DNA of 64,000 nt from Zeus faber (taxonomy: Eukaryota; Chordata; Actinopteri; Zeiformes; Zeidae): contig OY482846.1 of assembly GCA_960531495.1 (NCBI GenBank), forward strand, positions 38,984,117-39,048,116. Reading direction: 5' to 3'. Numbering within the stretch: the stretch's first letter is position 1; each line of letters starts with the position of its first letter. The notes beneath the pieces were generated by a model. That model was not told the origin of the DNA. It was given only the letters and a program-made list of their open reading frames with translations, and made no database searches. Below are positions 11,560-23,305 of this stretch, piece by piece. Both the position numbers and the translations under genes were made by a program.

Positions 11560-13680
11560 AATCAATGTTTGCTTTTGAGTCTGTGTTCTTCATCCTTGGG
11601 ACACAAATTGCACGTATCATGACAGAGAGCACTGAAACTTTTTTCAGCCTCAGCTGAGGAGACTGGGATGACTGAAAACAGCCTGACAAGGGTTTCAACT
11701 TGATCACACAGACCCCTCACTTCAACTGCCATTCCTCTCGTGATATTAGCACTAGATTCAAAGTGTTTTTGGACCAAAACAGGGCTAGTTAGACTTTTAG
11801 ATTCTCCCTGTTCGGTTCTGGATACTGATCAACAATGTTATTCACTTTACCAGTCAGTAGCTTCCTCCAGATTCTCAGAGACATCTCGATCTGATTGGAT
11901 GAACCTCTCCCTAAACTGAACATCTACACTATCTTGCAATTTTGTAGAACTCTATTCTGTAATGCTCCTCAGGTGACTTCAGAGTATATTGGTTCGTCCC
12001 ACTAGTGTTTCGTTTTGGTGGCTGTCGTTGGTGAGAAAACTGAATGGGCTCAATCCCAAGGAAGTCAACAATCGCCACTAAAAGAAACCCAAGCACAGTT
12101 TTAACTTTTTTGAACACCTCTCGCAGTCCATTTGCCCTCACACTTGTATTAGATCAATTTGTCATCTCAAAGCTAGATAAAACACTCTCATACTGAGACA
12201 GCACTGCTCTGATAGCTTTTCCTCATACTGGGCACAGTGGTCTGCGTGATGTCGACGTTCCTTCTGAACCTGCTGCTACTACTGAAAATTTGGCCTTGAA
12301 TTTTCCAGATTGTTTTCTTAATATCCCTAGCTCATGGACCCACTGCACTGCACTGTATAAAGGAAGTGGCTAGGCAATCAAACTGTGTGAACAAGTTAGG
12401 ACAGTGTGTCCCACAATGCACATGCAAAGCCAATGGCTGCTGTTGCATTAGTTCTGCTTGTGCCCCTGAATGTCTTCCTGACATATTGGCACCATCATCC
12501 ATATGACCCCTTAAACTAGACATGGGAATATTTATCCTCAAGAGGACATCTGCAGCCACTCACTAGCAATCTCCTCTCCAGTAGTCCCTGTGACCTCATA
12601 CAAACCAACAAAAACTCCTGTGCTACCAGGTCATGGTCCACATATCTAAAACATATAAACTCTTCCTCTATTCCTGACACATCTTGAGTGGCAATCTATA
12701 ATGAATGAGTACTGCAGAACTGGCGGAGACTGGATAGATAGTCCGATATTTCTGACGATACAATTTCCGAATTATTGCGAAATCTCATTTTGCACTGGAG
12801 GAGAGGTATATTCATGACATTACATTTAGCAGACACTTTTATCCAAAGCGACTTACAATTATTCAAACACCGACGGACGCAGCCATCAGGAGCAATTAGG
12901 GGTTAAGTGTCTTGCTCAAGGACACTACAGCATGCTAGCAGGAGGAGCCTGGGATTGAACCAGCAACCTTTAGATCACTAGACCACCAGCTCTACCGCCT
13001 GAGCAACCACCCCCTGACAACTAGAGAGACAGGCATCATCCTTGACTTTGAAATTCAAAAGCTGAAATAGATTCCCATCTTGCCTTTCATGGCCTCACAG
13101 TGCCCTACCCTGCCTAGCGAGGTACTGTATTGGACCTACAATATTTTGCAGGCAGTGCCTAGCATATTCTTGTTTTGTCCAGGCATTTGAGAGTTGTGAA
13201 TCTCTTGGGGTTGCTTCTTGAGCACTAACTCTGACTGAATGATGGTGGGATTTACTATTTTGGTTGCATTCAAAGCTAAAAAAAAGCATTCCTCCAGTTA
13301 TGGTTCTGTATCCCTTTTTGGACAGTGTACTTTTCTTTATATGTTCTGTGTATGTTTTTGAGCAGTGAAAACAGAGAATTCCCTTCACAGTGGGGTTGTA
13401 GTGAAGCCCTGGATACTGCTTGTACCAGCTGTCCTGAAAATCGAGGACCCTATTTGACAGCTTTTGAACTGCAATGTATTTGGGGTGAGGTTGGTTTGGC
13501 TTGACTTCATTGTCCAGAATATCTCCAGTTCTACACTGTTTTTCATTGTAATCACTCACTGCTACTCTCTGTTGCTGTCTACAGCTGGACCAGTTTCCTT
13601 AGAAATACACTACAGTAAAATAATTTGCCACTCTGTATCAACTACTTCATGTAAAAATGCATTTACATACTGATGAGGCT
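11560..13680 (-). pseudogene. hAT transposase relic (ZMYM1/THAP12-like)
   Basis: On the minus strand, broken frames follow the order of a TTF-zinc-finger hAT transposase. The N-terminal part (13559-13095) contains W-Y-K-Q-Y-P-G-L-H-Y, G-I-L-C-F-H-C and Q-Y-L-A-R-Q-G-R-A-L. A middle part (12559-12332) has D-V-L-L-R-I-N-I-P and S-G-A-Q-A, the D-G-A-N-M-S-G-type segment. The C-terminal hAT dimerisation region (11777-11562) has V-I-P-V-S-S-A-E-A-E-K-S-F-S-A-L, the hallmark of hATC. Family members cut and paste DNA with an RNase H-like fold. This copy has many stops and frameshifts and is split by a SINE at 12820-13014. No terminal inverted repeats could be placed. Family is confident; activity is excluded. 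Confidence 0.8.
12820..13014 (-). mobile_element. tRNA-derived SINE (copy A)
   Basis: On the minus strand it starts like a tRNA, with 'gctcaggcggtagagc' (A-box region) and 'ggttcaatccc' (B box), and ends with the fish SINE tail 'gtaagtcgctttggataaa' followed by a TGTAATG end. It is flanked by TGACA on both sides (12815-12819 and 13015-13019), a 5-bp target duplication, and interrupts the hAT transposase after its L-S-S-C segment. Copy B lies at 28253-28457. Confidence 0.85.
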
Positions 13681-13689
13681 ACTTATTTT

Positions 13690-14875
13690 ATATATTTTAT
13701 ATACATAGTATTCATACCCACATTATTAAGACCATGTATGATAAACCTAGTATACCATGGCACAATTGCTTATGTGACCTGATAAAAATACACATCGATG
13801 CATGCCATATGACCAGTGAGACATGTGCCTATTCAAAGCTCTCATTTCAAAAACCCATTGATGAACCATGGTTATACAGTATATCATCAGCCTAACATTC
13901 GTCACAATTCGGAATTTCACTACTCACATATCACCAAGTCATTGTTCGATCCTCATTTGTGACCCTACCTCTCCACCTGCCTTTCCTCCTCTGTCTGAGC
14001 TACTACACCGTCGGGTTGCTTCTGTCACCTGACAAAATAACACATTGATGCATGCCATACGAACAGCGAGGAAAAACATTTCTGGCTTAGTTGAGTATTA
14101 TTACTACTATTATTGTTGACTCTTCACATTAGCAATTGAAAAACATTTTTTACACACATTTACTCTTTTACTTGTTGTAAAGGAGCTACTAATGTCCACC
14201 TTTATTTGGCTGGCTGCCATCTTGACTGAGCACCGAATCACAAAGTTAACCTACTTGTCAAATGCGCACGCACACACATTTAGGATTGCCTCTCATCCTG
14301 TATAACACGGAATTGTCCTGTATTGAAAAATAAAATGCACTGTCCCTTACTGAATCAATACAAGACATGATTTGTCCCATATTTCCGTACACAGAACTCT
14401 TAGGATAAGGATGATGTCTTCCTCACTTGGCCAACATGCATATCTAGTTGACAGAGCTTTGGTGCTTCTTACAACCAGATGTAGTTACAGCCTCTCTCAT
14501 GTTGGCAAGAAACGGAAAAGCCAATCCTATTCGCAATATTGGGTTAGGGAAGCGTACCAAATACATTGACTAGATATTATTATATTTTAATTATTTTAGT
14601 TATATATTAATTTTTTATCAAAATTATTGCTCGGAACGATTCAGTCATGGTTGGATATCGGTCCCTACCGAATTCTACGCACTTGTTTCAAAGTAAAACT
14701 GTTAAGTAAACTCATACATATTTCATCAGCGTTCTTCGAGTTTACTTTCAAATACTATGACTACATGCAATCTTGAAGCACTTTATGTTCGACATATATT
14801 TACCATTTACAGTATAAGTATACTTAAAAATACATACATGTGTACTTCAGAATACTTATACTTATACTTATACTC
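13690..14875. other. Unassigned AT-rich DNA
   Basis: No gene found. 14690-14875 is rich in AGTA/TACTT words, and similar words resume after the L1 fragment (15815-15915). The L1 may have landed in an older AGTACTT-type repeat. Confidence 0.35.
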
Positions 14876-15792
14876 GAGGTGTCCTGCGCTGGACACTCGT
14901 TGCTACGTGTATGGGCACTTGGCACTCACCCCGGGCGGAGCGTCTGGTCGGCTGCGATGGGGCGAGCCTCCCCCTTGTGCAGGGCATGGGTGGGCGTGGG
15001 GGTCCTTGTGCAGAGCGGGGTGTGAGTCTGTCGCCGTGGGGCCGTGATACGGGCCCACAGTCCTTGCCTTGCGCCAGTGGCCTGGGTTTTGTGCCGACGG
15101 CTGCGTCTTGTGCCTGCACCTGAGGGTTGGTTGTATGTTTGCGCCCCTGGGGTGCAGGGTCTCCTCGTGCTCCCTGGGACTGGGTCATGCTCCTCGGGGC
15201 TGGGCGTGGGGGTTGCTCCACAGCCCTCTGGCTTCTCTGGGGCCCGGGGGGTCTTCTTTGGCCGCAGGGCAGGGTACGCGGGGATTTCCTGCAGCTTTCC
15301 TCGTTGCCTTCCTCTCCTTTCCTCCCTCATTTGCTGCCATAATTATGACAGGAAAAGGCCACGTGACCAGCTGTAGTTCCAGTTTTCCTGGACCTAATTC
15401 ACCGTTTTTCAATACATGTTGTCATCCAGTGTTCCATGTTTTTGTGTTCATGTTGTTTGTTTCTATGTTTATTTGTCTCACCGTGGTGATTCTCCCCCTC
15501 TTGAAGTAGTGATCAGTTGTTTATAGACCCAAACATGATAAATAGTTCTCCAAAGAGGGGGGTTGGTGGTGGTTCTTTATAACCAAAAACTGTGCTCTTG
15601 TCATTCTGCAGGTCGTCCACAGGACAAAGATATTGCAGCAGTTCTTGATGATTTAAGAATTAATAAAGAGTTGCATTGCAGGTTGAGAAATGGAATTCCA
15701 CTTGCAGACTAACTCTGTCCTGAATGCAATGGTATACAAATACTCTGTGTTGTATGCCCAGCATGCTGACAGCACAGTGAAAAAAAAAAAAG
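14876..15792 (+). mobile_element. L1 3' end (copy 2, 5'-truncated)
   Basis: About 0.9 kb of L1 3'-UTR ending in 'gcatgctgacagcacagtg' followed by 12 A residues, as expected for target-primed insertion. It matches 55.6-56.65 kb throughout. A GC-rich 5' half gives way to an ordinary 3' half containing 'tttatagacccaaacatg' and 'gatgatttaagaattaa'. ORF2 is absent. Its open frames (up to 146 codons) arise from the G-rich composition and are not conserved between copies. Confidence 0.85.
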
Positions 15793-15912
15793 CAAAAACA
15801 AAAAAACAATTTCCTTAAAAGTACATACTTTCATACTTCCAGGTTACTTGCACAGGTTCTTTGAGGGTACTACAGTTCATAAAAATGTACTTCAAAGCAA
15901 ACTGTAAAGTAA
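15793..15912. other. A-rich tail and TACTT-rich spacer
   Basis: Imperfect A-rich tail followed by 'aagtacatactttcatactt' words between the L1 end and the Rex1-like 3' end. Confidence 0.4.
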
Positions 15913-16409
15913 GTAGGCAAGGCAAGGCAACTTTATTTATATAGCATATATATATACTAGCCAGACTCAATGTGCTTCATATAAACAATAAAATAAAACA
16001 GGATTCACAAGAATGCATAAAAATGCATTTGAATAAAAGAATAAAGATAAGAAAAGTGCAATGTAGTTTAATTTGAATAAAGAATAAAGACAAAAGTGCA
16101 ATGCAATTGCCATTTTAGCAGAAAGCAAAGGTGAACATAAACATTTTTAGTCTTGATTTAAAAGTAGGATTGGAGCAAGTCTCAAATCTTTAGGAGTTTT
16201 TTTCCAGCTATTTGTTGCATAGTAGCTAAATCCTGCTTTTCCATCTTTAGTTTTGACTCTGGGAACAATTAACAGACTGGTCCCAGATGATCTTAGCCAT
16301 CTAAAGAATTAATGCGAATGCGAAAGCATTTCAGTGATATAGTTTGGACCTAAACCATTTCATGATTTATAGGTGAGCAGCAGTATTTTGAAAAAAATTT
16401 GTGTAATGC

Positions 16410-18321
16410 GTTCAAATTTTTTCAAATTCTTTGATAGAACTCTAGCAGCAGCATTCTGAACAAGCTGTGGCTGCCTAAGAGCTTTTTGCCTAAGACCTGC
16501 AAAGAGAACATGACAATAATCTAACCTACTAGTAATAAAGGCATGAACAAGTTTTGTTTGGACGTGAGTCCTCTTAGTCTTGCTATATTTTTAAGTTGAT
16601 AGTAGGCCAATTTTGTTACTGACTTGATGTGGCTGTTGACATTTAGATCTGAATCCATAATAACGTCAATATTTCTTGCTTGGGTTTTGGTTTTCATGGA
16701 TATGGACTCAAGGTGTAAAATAATTTCCAGCCTTTCTTTTTTGGCACCGAAAACCATATTCTCTCAGTTTTGTCCTTATTCAGTTGAAGGAAATTCTGGC
16801 ACATCCAGTCCTTGACTTGTCAATGCACTGGCACAGCAGATCAATAGGACGATAGTCATTTGGTGATATAGCTTATAGATTTGGGAGTCGTCCGCATAAC
16901 AATGGTCATCAATATTATTATTTTGCATAATTAGGCCTCGTGCGAGCAAATATAGCTTGAATAATAACGGTCCTAGGAGGGACATTGGGGGACTCCACAA
17001 GTCCCGTTAGTTGGTTCAGATACATAGTTGCCAATGGAGACAAAATAGTTCTTGTCTTGTAGATATGACCTGAACCAGCTTAAGACTGTGTCGGATAGCC
17101 TAACCCACATTTTCAACTGGTCCAATACTTTTGGACAGTATTTAAGTATTGAGTGGTCAACAGGGTCGAATGCAGCACTGAGGTCTAAAAGCATCAACAT
17201 TAAAATTTTGCCGGAGACAGTGTTAAGATGAATATCATCTACAACTTTGATAAGTGCATTTTTGGTGCTATGAAGGGGTCAAAAACATAACTGGAAGTTG
17301 TCATAGCAGCCAGTTGAGGCCAAGAAATAATTGAGTTGCTGGAGGACAACTTTCCAATGATTTTACTAATGAAGGGTAGATTTGATATTGGTCTGTAATT
17401 GTTAATGATAGAAGCATCTAGGCTCCACTTTTTTAGAAGGAGTTTAATTACTACAGTTTTCAAGGCTTTTTGAATGTTGCCTGATTGGAGAGAGCTGTTA
17501 ACAATTTGCAGTATGCCTATTGCCATGCAGTCTAAAACATTTTTCAAAAGACTGGTAGGTAAAGCATTGAGGCAGCAGGTGGATGGCTTAAGCTGTGTCA
17601 CCATTTCCTCAAGGGTTTTGGAGTTTATGATATTAAATCATGTCATCACTGCCACATTTCTTTATATATACATGGTGGAGATCCAACATTTTTCTTTTTT
17701 GTAGCGGAACTATTGATGGCTTGTCTAATGCCTTAAATTATATCAGTAAAAGAGGATGCAAACTCTTTGCATTTATGGGTGCAAAGTAATTCAGGGGGTG
17801 TTTGTGTTGGGGGATTGGTCAGCCTATCAACAGTTGCGAATAAGGTTTGTGCATTATTAGTGTTACTGTTAATGACATTGGAGAAACAAAGTTTCTCGAG
17901 AACTTTTCAAGTCTAAATTGTAGGCACGGAGGCTCTCTTTATAGATGTCATGGTGAACATGAAGTTTTATTTTCCGGCAATTGCTTTTAGCCTTCCGGCA
18001 TTTTCTTTTCTGGGCTGTTACAGAGGCAACATTTCTCCAAGATGCTTTTTGATTACCAGAAAATAATTTAAACTTAGCAGGTACAATGAGATCTATAACA
18101 TTCACAGTTTTGGAATTAAAGTTGTCTACAAGATCATCAGCAGAACTTGAGGTGAGGTGATAACATGGAGATGACGTTTTTAAAGAGTGAACTAGAATTC
18201 TCATTGATATACTGGTTTTTAACAGTATTTGATTTGATCTGTATGTCGTGAATAAAGGATATGTGCAACACATGTGCAAGCCATGTGCAACTGCCTCTAT
18301 CAACTGCTTGAAGGGGTCCAC
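16410..18321 (-). pseudogene. Rex1-like LINE ORF2 (reverse transcriptase), broken
   Basis: Fragments in correct order on the minus strand. 18321-17869 is the linker N-terminal to RT (K-A-S-W-R-N-V-A). 17604-17239 holds RT entry motifs (N-N-Y-R-P-I-S-N-L-P-F). 17200-16973 has L-D-L-S-A-A-F-D-P-V-D-H with the first catalytic Asp, then G-V-P-Q. 17000-16776 has the catalytic box Y-A-D-D-S-Q-I-Y intact. 16757-16521 has V-F-G-A-K-K-E-R and Y-Y-Q-L-K-N-I-A-R. Near 16460 the strand encodes Q-L-V-Q-N-A-A-A-R-V-L, the C-terminal domain. RT copies element RNA into DNA at a nicked target. Several frameshifts and stops make this copy inactive although catalytic residues remain. Confidence 0.8.
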
Positions 18322-18338
18322 TAATAAATGATCAAATT

Positions 18339-19060
18339 TCTAATTTGTCCAGTGTGTCTAAGAGTTCAGTTAAATCCTTCTTTAGCAGTTCTGATTGTTC
18401 TTTGCAAATATCATTGACACCTACATGTACAGTGAGTAGAGTAGCTGTCGGATTTTCAAATATAATTGGGGTTATTTATCTGATTGATATCATTGACTGC
18501 CACACCTGGTATCTAGTATGATTTAATTGTCTTACCACATAGTCCCTAATAGTAGAATCTCCCACAATGAGAGAGTCTGCTTTGGTCACGTCACTTGCTG
18601 CGGCAGGATAGTGGACACATATCCAGCTCGACTGCCCAGCGAGATCCGAGGACTTGCGTCCGTGAACCCATATCCAGCTCGCAAGCCCGGCGAGATCCTC
18701 ATGGTCCATCTCTCAACAATTTTTTTTGCAAGTTTGCCGCTGTAGACTCTCGTAGCCACGGTTCAAATCTATTTTGTAGCGGTAGGGCTGCTGGCTGGCT
18801 CTCTGCCGCACTCTGCCCAGCCTAGAGTGCGGAATGCCTCTCTAGCTCGCTACTCTCGCTAGCCCAGTCTTCGGAGTGGAGTGAACCAGTGACCCGCATA
18901 ATTGCGCAGTTCTATGCTTCTTTGTTTTGCCTTTCTTTTTAGACATAACAATCTTATGGCAGTAGATAGTATCTGCTGTTTGCTTGGTTGTTTTCTTTAG
19001 TACTGTCATTGTCTTGTCAAGTTTTGGAAAAATAACAGTGAGAGTATCATCCATTAGCAA
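18339..19060 (-). pseudogene. Rex1-like LINE ORF1 with GDS esterase motif
   Basis: 19060-18842 encodes a Lys/Thr-rich N-terminal piece (L-D-K-T-M-T-V-L-K-K-T). 18709-18476 has S-L-I-V-G-D-S-T-I-R-D-Y, the G-D-S block of SGNH/GDSL esterases. After a stop the strand reads V-H-V-G-V-N-D-I-C-K (about 18430-18400), matching the G-x-N-D block. Esterase-type ORF1 proteins are known in CR1/L2-group LINEs. A near-repeat 'cgagctggatatg' occurs twice (18624-18680). Frame breaks separate the pieces. Confidence 0.65.
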
Positions 19061-19062
19061 CT

Positions 19063-20330
19063 ATTTTTGAGGTAGCTAACCGGTAAAGGGTGACATCGGG
19101 ACTGTCTGACTGTCTGAGGTGCATCTATCTTTTTCTAGCGTCATTATCCTGGTTTCAAGAATACTGTAGCTAAATCCTGTAGCGGTTTCATGTACGGACT
19201 TCATTTTACAGACCCTGAGATATAGAAGTTGACAACTAGGAATATGAACATTAAATTATAACTGATGACTCGATAAACTGAAAGTTTCATATGTAATGCC
19301 AAAAATGTTAGATTCATGAAATGATTTGGACATAACTACATTTGAATTACATATCCAGCTTAGACGGAAGGTCAGTTACAAAATTTAAAAATATACATTC
19401 CATGTATGTACTGTAACTAGACGACCTAACCCATGATGTTTGATGTCTATATGTTAAGTAAATTGTGCTGCATTGAACAAAATTAGGAAGAAAACTGTAA
19501 TACTTACCTAAAACGAATACCCCTGACCCTCTGTATTGCTGCCTGCAGCTATATTCATTATTGTGATTGTTTTATCAATTGTATTCTTTTATTACATGTA
19601 TGAGACACATTGAAACAGCTTCAGAGTACTCTTCGAGTTGGTACATTTTACCTTTCTTTCAGGTTTCTTTTCATGTAGCTACACTTATGTCACTAGAGTT
19701 TGGGAATATTATGGAATAATCAGTATTTCTAGGGGCTGGGTGTAAAACCTCACCTGATGAAGGAAACTTCTTTACACAGCATCAATATATACACATATAC
19801 TTATATACTTCTTGGGTATCGCCTCAGGAGTTAAAAATGCTATTATATCACTGTGCTAAATAATTCAACTGATGGGCATTCTCAATTACGGCCCCATTAA
19901 AAATGACATTGGACCGTCAAAATATTTCAGTCGTCGTATCAGATGTTCTCACTAATAATAATAATAATAATAATATTAATAATACGAATAATAATTCTGA
20001 CTTCAGCCACAAAAAGACAACAAATGACAAATTATAACACAGATTTACTGCCCCTATGTGAAAATAGAAATGGAACAAAACAAAGGCTGGTGCTTTTTTG
20101 GGGTTAAGATGAGTCGTACCCCCCACCTCCTCATTAACCCACAGTCCCTGTTCCCTCGACCTACATACTCCCTCCCGGCTTGCCCCTTTTTCTCTAAAAC
20201 CCACCCCTGAGGGATCAATTGTACGGCAAAATTCAATGAATTATTTTGGCAATGCCGGTCTTTCCTGCGAGAGAGCCAGCTGCTCCTGAGCTTTGTGCGA
20301 GGAAAAAAAAAAAGGGGGGGGGCAGATCGA
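19063..20330. other. Unassigned AT-rich DNA
   Basis: No gene recognised. 19955-19996 is an (AAT)n-type array. Open frames on the minus strand at 19.9-20.35 kb have no family resemblance. Confidence 0.35.
19955..19996. repeat. (AAT)n microsatellite, interrupted
   Basis: About 13 AAT-type units with a few substitutions. Confidence 0.9.
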
Positions 20331-20448
20331 GGGAAGGAGGGAGGAGACAAACAACCGTGGGGGAGAAAGATGAGTGAAGATAGAGGGATGGAGGAACTTT
20401 GGAAGGAAGGGGGAAGGATGTGTGGAGGTTGGAAGGGTGGCGGAATGA

Positions 20449-20640
20449 TCAGAATCTGATTCAGAATTGTTTTATTTTCGCCAGGTACGTTACTATAGAC
20501 AAGGAATTTCTTCGGGTGAGGTTTGGTGCATTTCAGTACAGACCATCACCATTCAAAAATAAAGCCTAACAGTCCTAGAAAAAAATAGAACAAAAATAAG
20601 AATAAAATGAAATCAGATAAGAATAAAAAACTAAATTAAA
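20449..20640 (-). mobile_element. LINE 3' tail (CAGAATCAGAATT type)
   Basis: Contains 'tcagaatctgattcagaatt' and 'acaaggaatttcttcggg', resembling the 3' end of a fish CR1/L2-group LINE inserted in reverse, followed on the right by A-rich sequence. No coding part remains. Confidence 0.5.
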
Positions 20641-21641
20641 ATGTCATATATATACAAATTACCAAAAATACACAACAGAAAAGTTGAATATTGAATGTTT
20701 AAGACAAATGCGATATGCGCAGGATAAAATATGATGGGTATAGTAGTTGGTGCCTTGGTGGTGGCAGCAGTGAACCAGATGGTGATAGAGGAAGAATGTA
20801 AGGAGGATGGCGAAAGGATTGAGGAAGGTTTGAAGGATAGGGTGGTTGGAGGGAAGGGAGAAGTTGGAGGAAGGATGGGAGGAAGGATAATCGGAGGCAC
20901 CTTTGAGGCCACTGGACGCTTATGCGGAGACCTCAGACGAGACTTGGCGTCGCTGTGGAGGAAGGATGGAAGGATGGACAGAAGGATAGAGGGATAATTG
21001 GAGGCATCTTGGAGACCGCTGGATGCTTTAGCGGAGACCTCGGACGAGAAAAAAGCAGACAGGCAGGAAATGAAAAAGTCGGTGAAAAGGATAAGATCAA
21101 GGAAAACAATAAGGGGCTGTCTTGTAAACATCCCTTCAGTGCGCAAAAAAAAATAAAATAGAAGAAATAATAATAAACGGAGGCAGGACTGATGAAGCAG
21201 TGCTTTCATTTCGGCTGACAGCAGGGTGTGTCCTGGGTCGCTCGGTTTTTTTTGGGTGGAGGGGGGGTTCGTTCCTGGCATCGTGCTGACACAAGCGCAA
21301 CTTGTTTGAACAGCTAAATAGCACTCTACGTTCCTTTTCTTCCTCAACGTCCACACCTTGGCCTTTTTTCTTTCCTTCTTTCTTTTTTTTGGTAAAAACT
21401 TAAAATAACTGCTTACCCAGTGCTTACGCAGTCGGAGTGCACTTTTATTTTCTTTCCTCCGAGCCATAGACACATGCCATCCGAAAAGTAATTCATAAAG
21501 CATATAATTATAATATGTGTGAGTAAAATAAATGGTTGGAGGAAGGATAGAGGGATGGAGGAAGGTTGGAAGAATAAGGGGTGGGATGAAGGATGGTAGT
21601 GGAGGAAGGAGGCAGAAAGGTTGGAGAGGATGGCAGAGGGA

Positions 21642-22092
21642 TAGCCTGGCATCGGCAGACTAATTCACACGTGTATTAGTCTGGAATCTCTCAGTTCATG
21701 TTCAATTTCCAAGTTACCTGCTGCGCGTTACCAACAGCCGCAGACCAAGATGTCTCTGGACGCAATTGGTTAGACCTACAACCAATCAGGGCAACGTGTA
21801 ACGTAGCGCTGAGTGAGCGAGTTGGTAAATTCAACTTTTACCAAAGCCTGTCAGAATTACAGCAAACACATCTTTTTTATCAACAAAAGCGTTTTAGAGG
21901 AAAATATACCGTCCATTCATTTAAAACTGTCACAAAAGCGGATTCAACAGACCGTTGCACATCAGCGACAACCATCTTGGTAAGGTGCGTCAACAGCTCT
22001 CAGTCTGGTCGGGTGGAAATGTGTTCGGAGGACAGATGTATTCTGCAGAGCAAATGAAACATGAGCTGCAGATTGGTCTGATTCCTAGGCTA
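21642..22092. mobile_element. Candidate MITE inside the minisatellite
   Basis: A 451-base unique segment replaces the GGAT arrays and resumes them at both ends. Its termini are imperfect inverted repeats: left TAGCCTGGCATCGGCAGACT and the reverse complement of the right end TAGCCTAGGAATCAGACCAA agree over most of about 20 positions. A 119-codon frame (21698-22057) resembles no known protein. A non-autonomous cut-and-paste element is the simplest reading. A target duplication is not clear because the flank is repetitive. Confidence 0.5.
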
Positions 22093-23259
22093 GTGGATTG
22101 AAGAAGGATGAGAGGAATTGACTGCAAAGAATTGAGGAAGAATGTAGGATGGAGGAAGGATGGAAGGATTAGGGATGATTAGAAGGATGGAACAATGGAA
22201 GAAGGATGTTACGAATGGTGGGAAGGATGTGAGGATGCAGGATGGAGGATGGATGGGAGAATGGAGAAAGGACATAGGAAGGATGGAAAGACAGAAGGAC
22301 AGTTGGACATATGGATGGAGGGATGGAGAAATGGTAGTGGATGGAGGAATATTGGAAGGATGGAGGAAGGTTGGAAGGATGAAAGGATACAGAAGGATTG
22401 GATAAATGAAGGAAGGATGACAGAATGGATGATGGAGGGAGAGGGGTGGAGGAAGGATTGAGGAAGGTTGGAAAGACAGAGGAGGGATAGAGAAAGGATA
22501 GAAGAATGGAGGAAGGATTGAAGAATTTTGGAAGGATGGATGATGGAGGAAGGATGCAGGAAGGTTAGAAGTGTGTAGAAAGAATAGAAGCATGGGTGAA
22601 GGATGGATAAAAGGATGGAACAATGGAATAAGATTGGAAGGATGAATAGTGGGGAAAGGATGGAGGAAGGTTGAAAAGGTGGATGAAGGTTGGAAGGATG
22701 GAGGGAGGGTAGAAGGATGGAGGGAGAATAGAAGGGTGGAGGGATGTCTGAAGGATGGAGGAAGGGTAGAAGGATAGAGGGATGGATGACAGATGGAGGA
22801 AGAGTAGAGAGATGGAGAAAAGATAGAAGGTTGGTAGAATAGAGGTCGTTTGGAAGGTTGAAAGGATGGAGGAAGGGTGTACGAAGGATGTTGAATGGAG
22901 GAAGTCTGGAAGAATGGAGGAAGGGTAGAAGGATGTAGGGATGGATGACAGATGGAGGAAGGGTAGAATGATGTAGCGATGGATGACAGATGGAGGGAGG
23001 TTAGAAGGATGGAGAAAGGATAAAAGAATGGAAGGCGATTGGGAGGTTGAAAGGATGGAGGAGGAATATAATGACGGGGAAGGATGGAAGAAAGAAGGAA
23101 GGATGGAGGCAGGCACTAGTTGCTATCCATTCAATTCATTTCATGTAGCACGAAAGCCAATTAGCTTTAGCTGGCCTTATATTTCACACCTTTCAAAGCT
23201 GAAAGAAGAATGGATAGCGTTACAAAATACGCCTCCATATGCCAAACAACACTTGGTCC

Positions 23260-23260
<1 letters not shown>

Positions 23261-23301
<41 letters not shown>
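23261..23301. repeat. (TG)n microsatellite
   Basis: About 20 TG units, followed 15 bases later by a T-run. Confidence 0.95.

Positions 23302-23305
<4 letters not shown>

Larger units (their letters stand above)
15913..19062 (-). mobile_element. Rex1-like LINE, nearly full length
   Basis: A minus-strand LINE whose 3' end is at 15913-15960: read on its own strand it ends 'ctatataaataaagttgcc' followed by repeated TTGCC, the 3' terminus typical of this fish family. Going 5', it has a C-terminal domain, reverse transcriptase, an unresolved stretch, and ORF1 near 18.3-19.06 kb. The 3.15 kb length would be short for a full element, so an internal deletion of the endonuclease region is likely. Confidence 0.75.
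20331..23118. repeat. GGAT/GGAAGG purine-rich minisatellite domain
   Basis: Irregular arrays of GGATGGAGGAAGGATGGAAG-type units occupy 20331-20450, 20740-21010, 21535-21641 and 22093-23118, with purines on the plus strand almost throughout. Units vary from 4 to about 40 bases. Long open frames on both strands (minus-strand H-P-S-S-I-L-P repeats, plus-strand G-W-R-K-D repeats) follow from the repeat and are not genes. The domain is interrupted by a LINE tail (20449-20640) and a candidate MITE (21642-22092). Confidence 0.85.

Noticed and set aside
12820-13014. MITE or hAT-derived DNA element
   Set aside because: On the minus strand it has tRNA A- and B-box features and a SINE tail, and the two copies have 5- and 6-bp target duplications, not one fixed length.
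20631-21503. 290-codon minus-strand ORF, the longest frame in the GGAT region
   Set aside because: Largely P-S-I-L-P-type translation of the minisatellite with a LINE tail at its end; no domain.
22090-23116. Minus-strand Pro/Ser/Ile-rich ORFs resembling low-complexity secreted proteins
   Set aside because: Period follows the GGAT repeat; the same composition appears in all frames.
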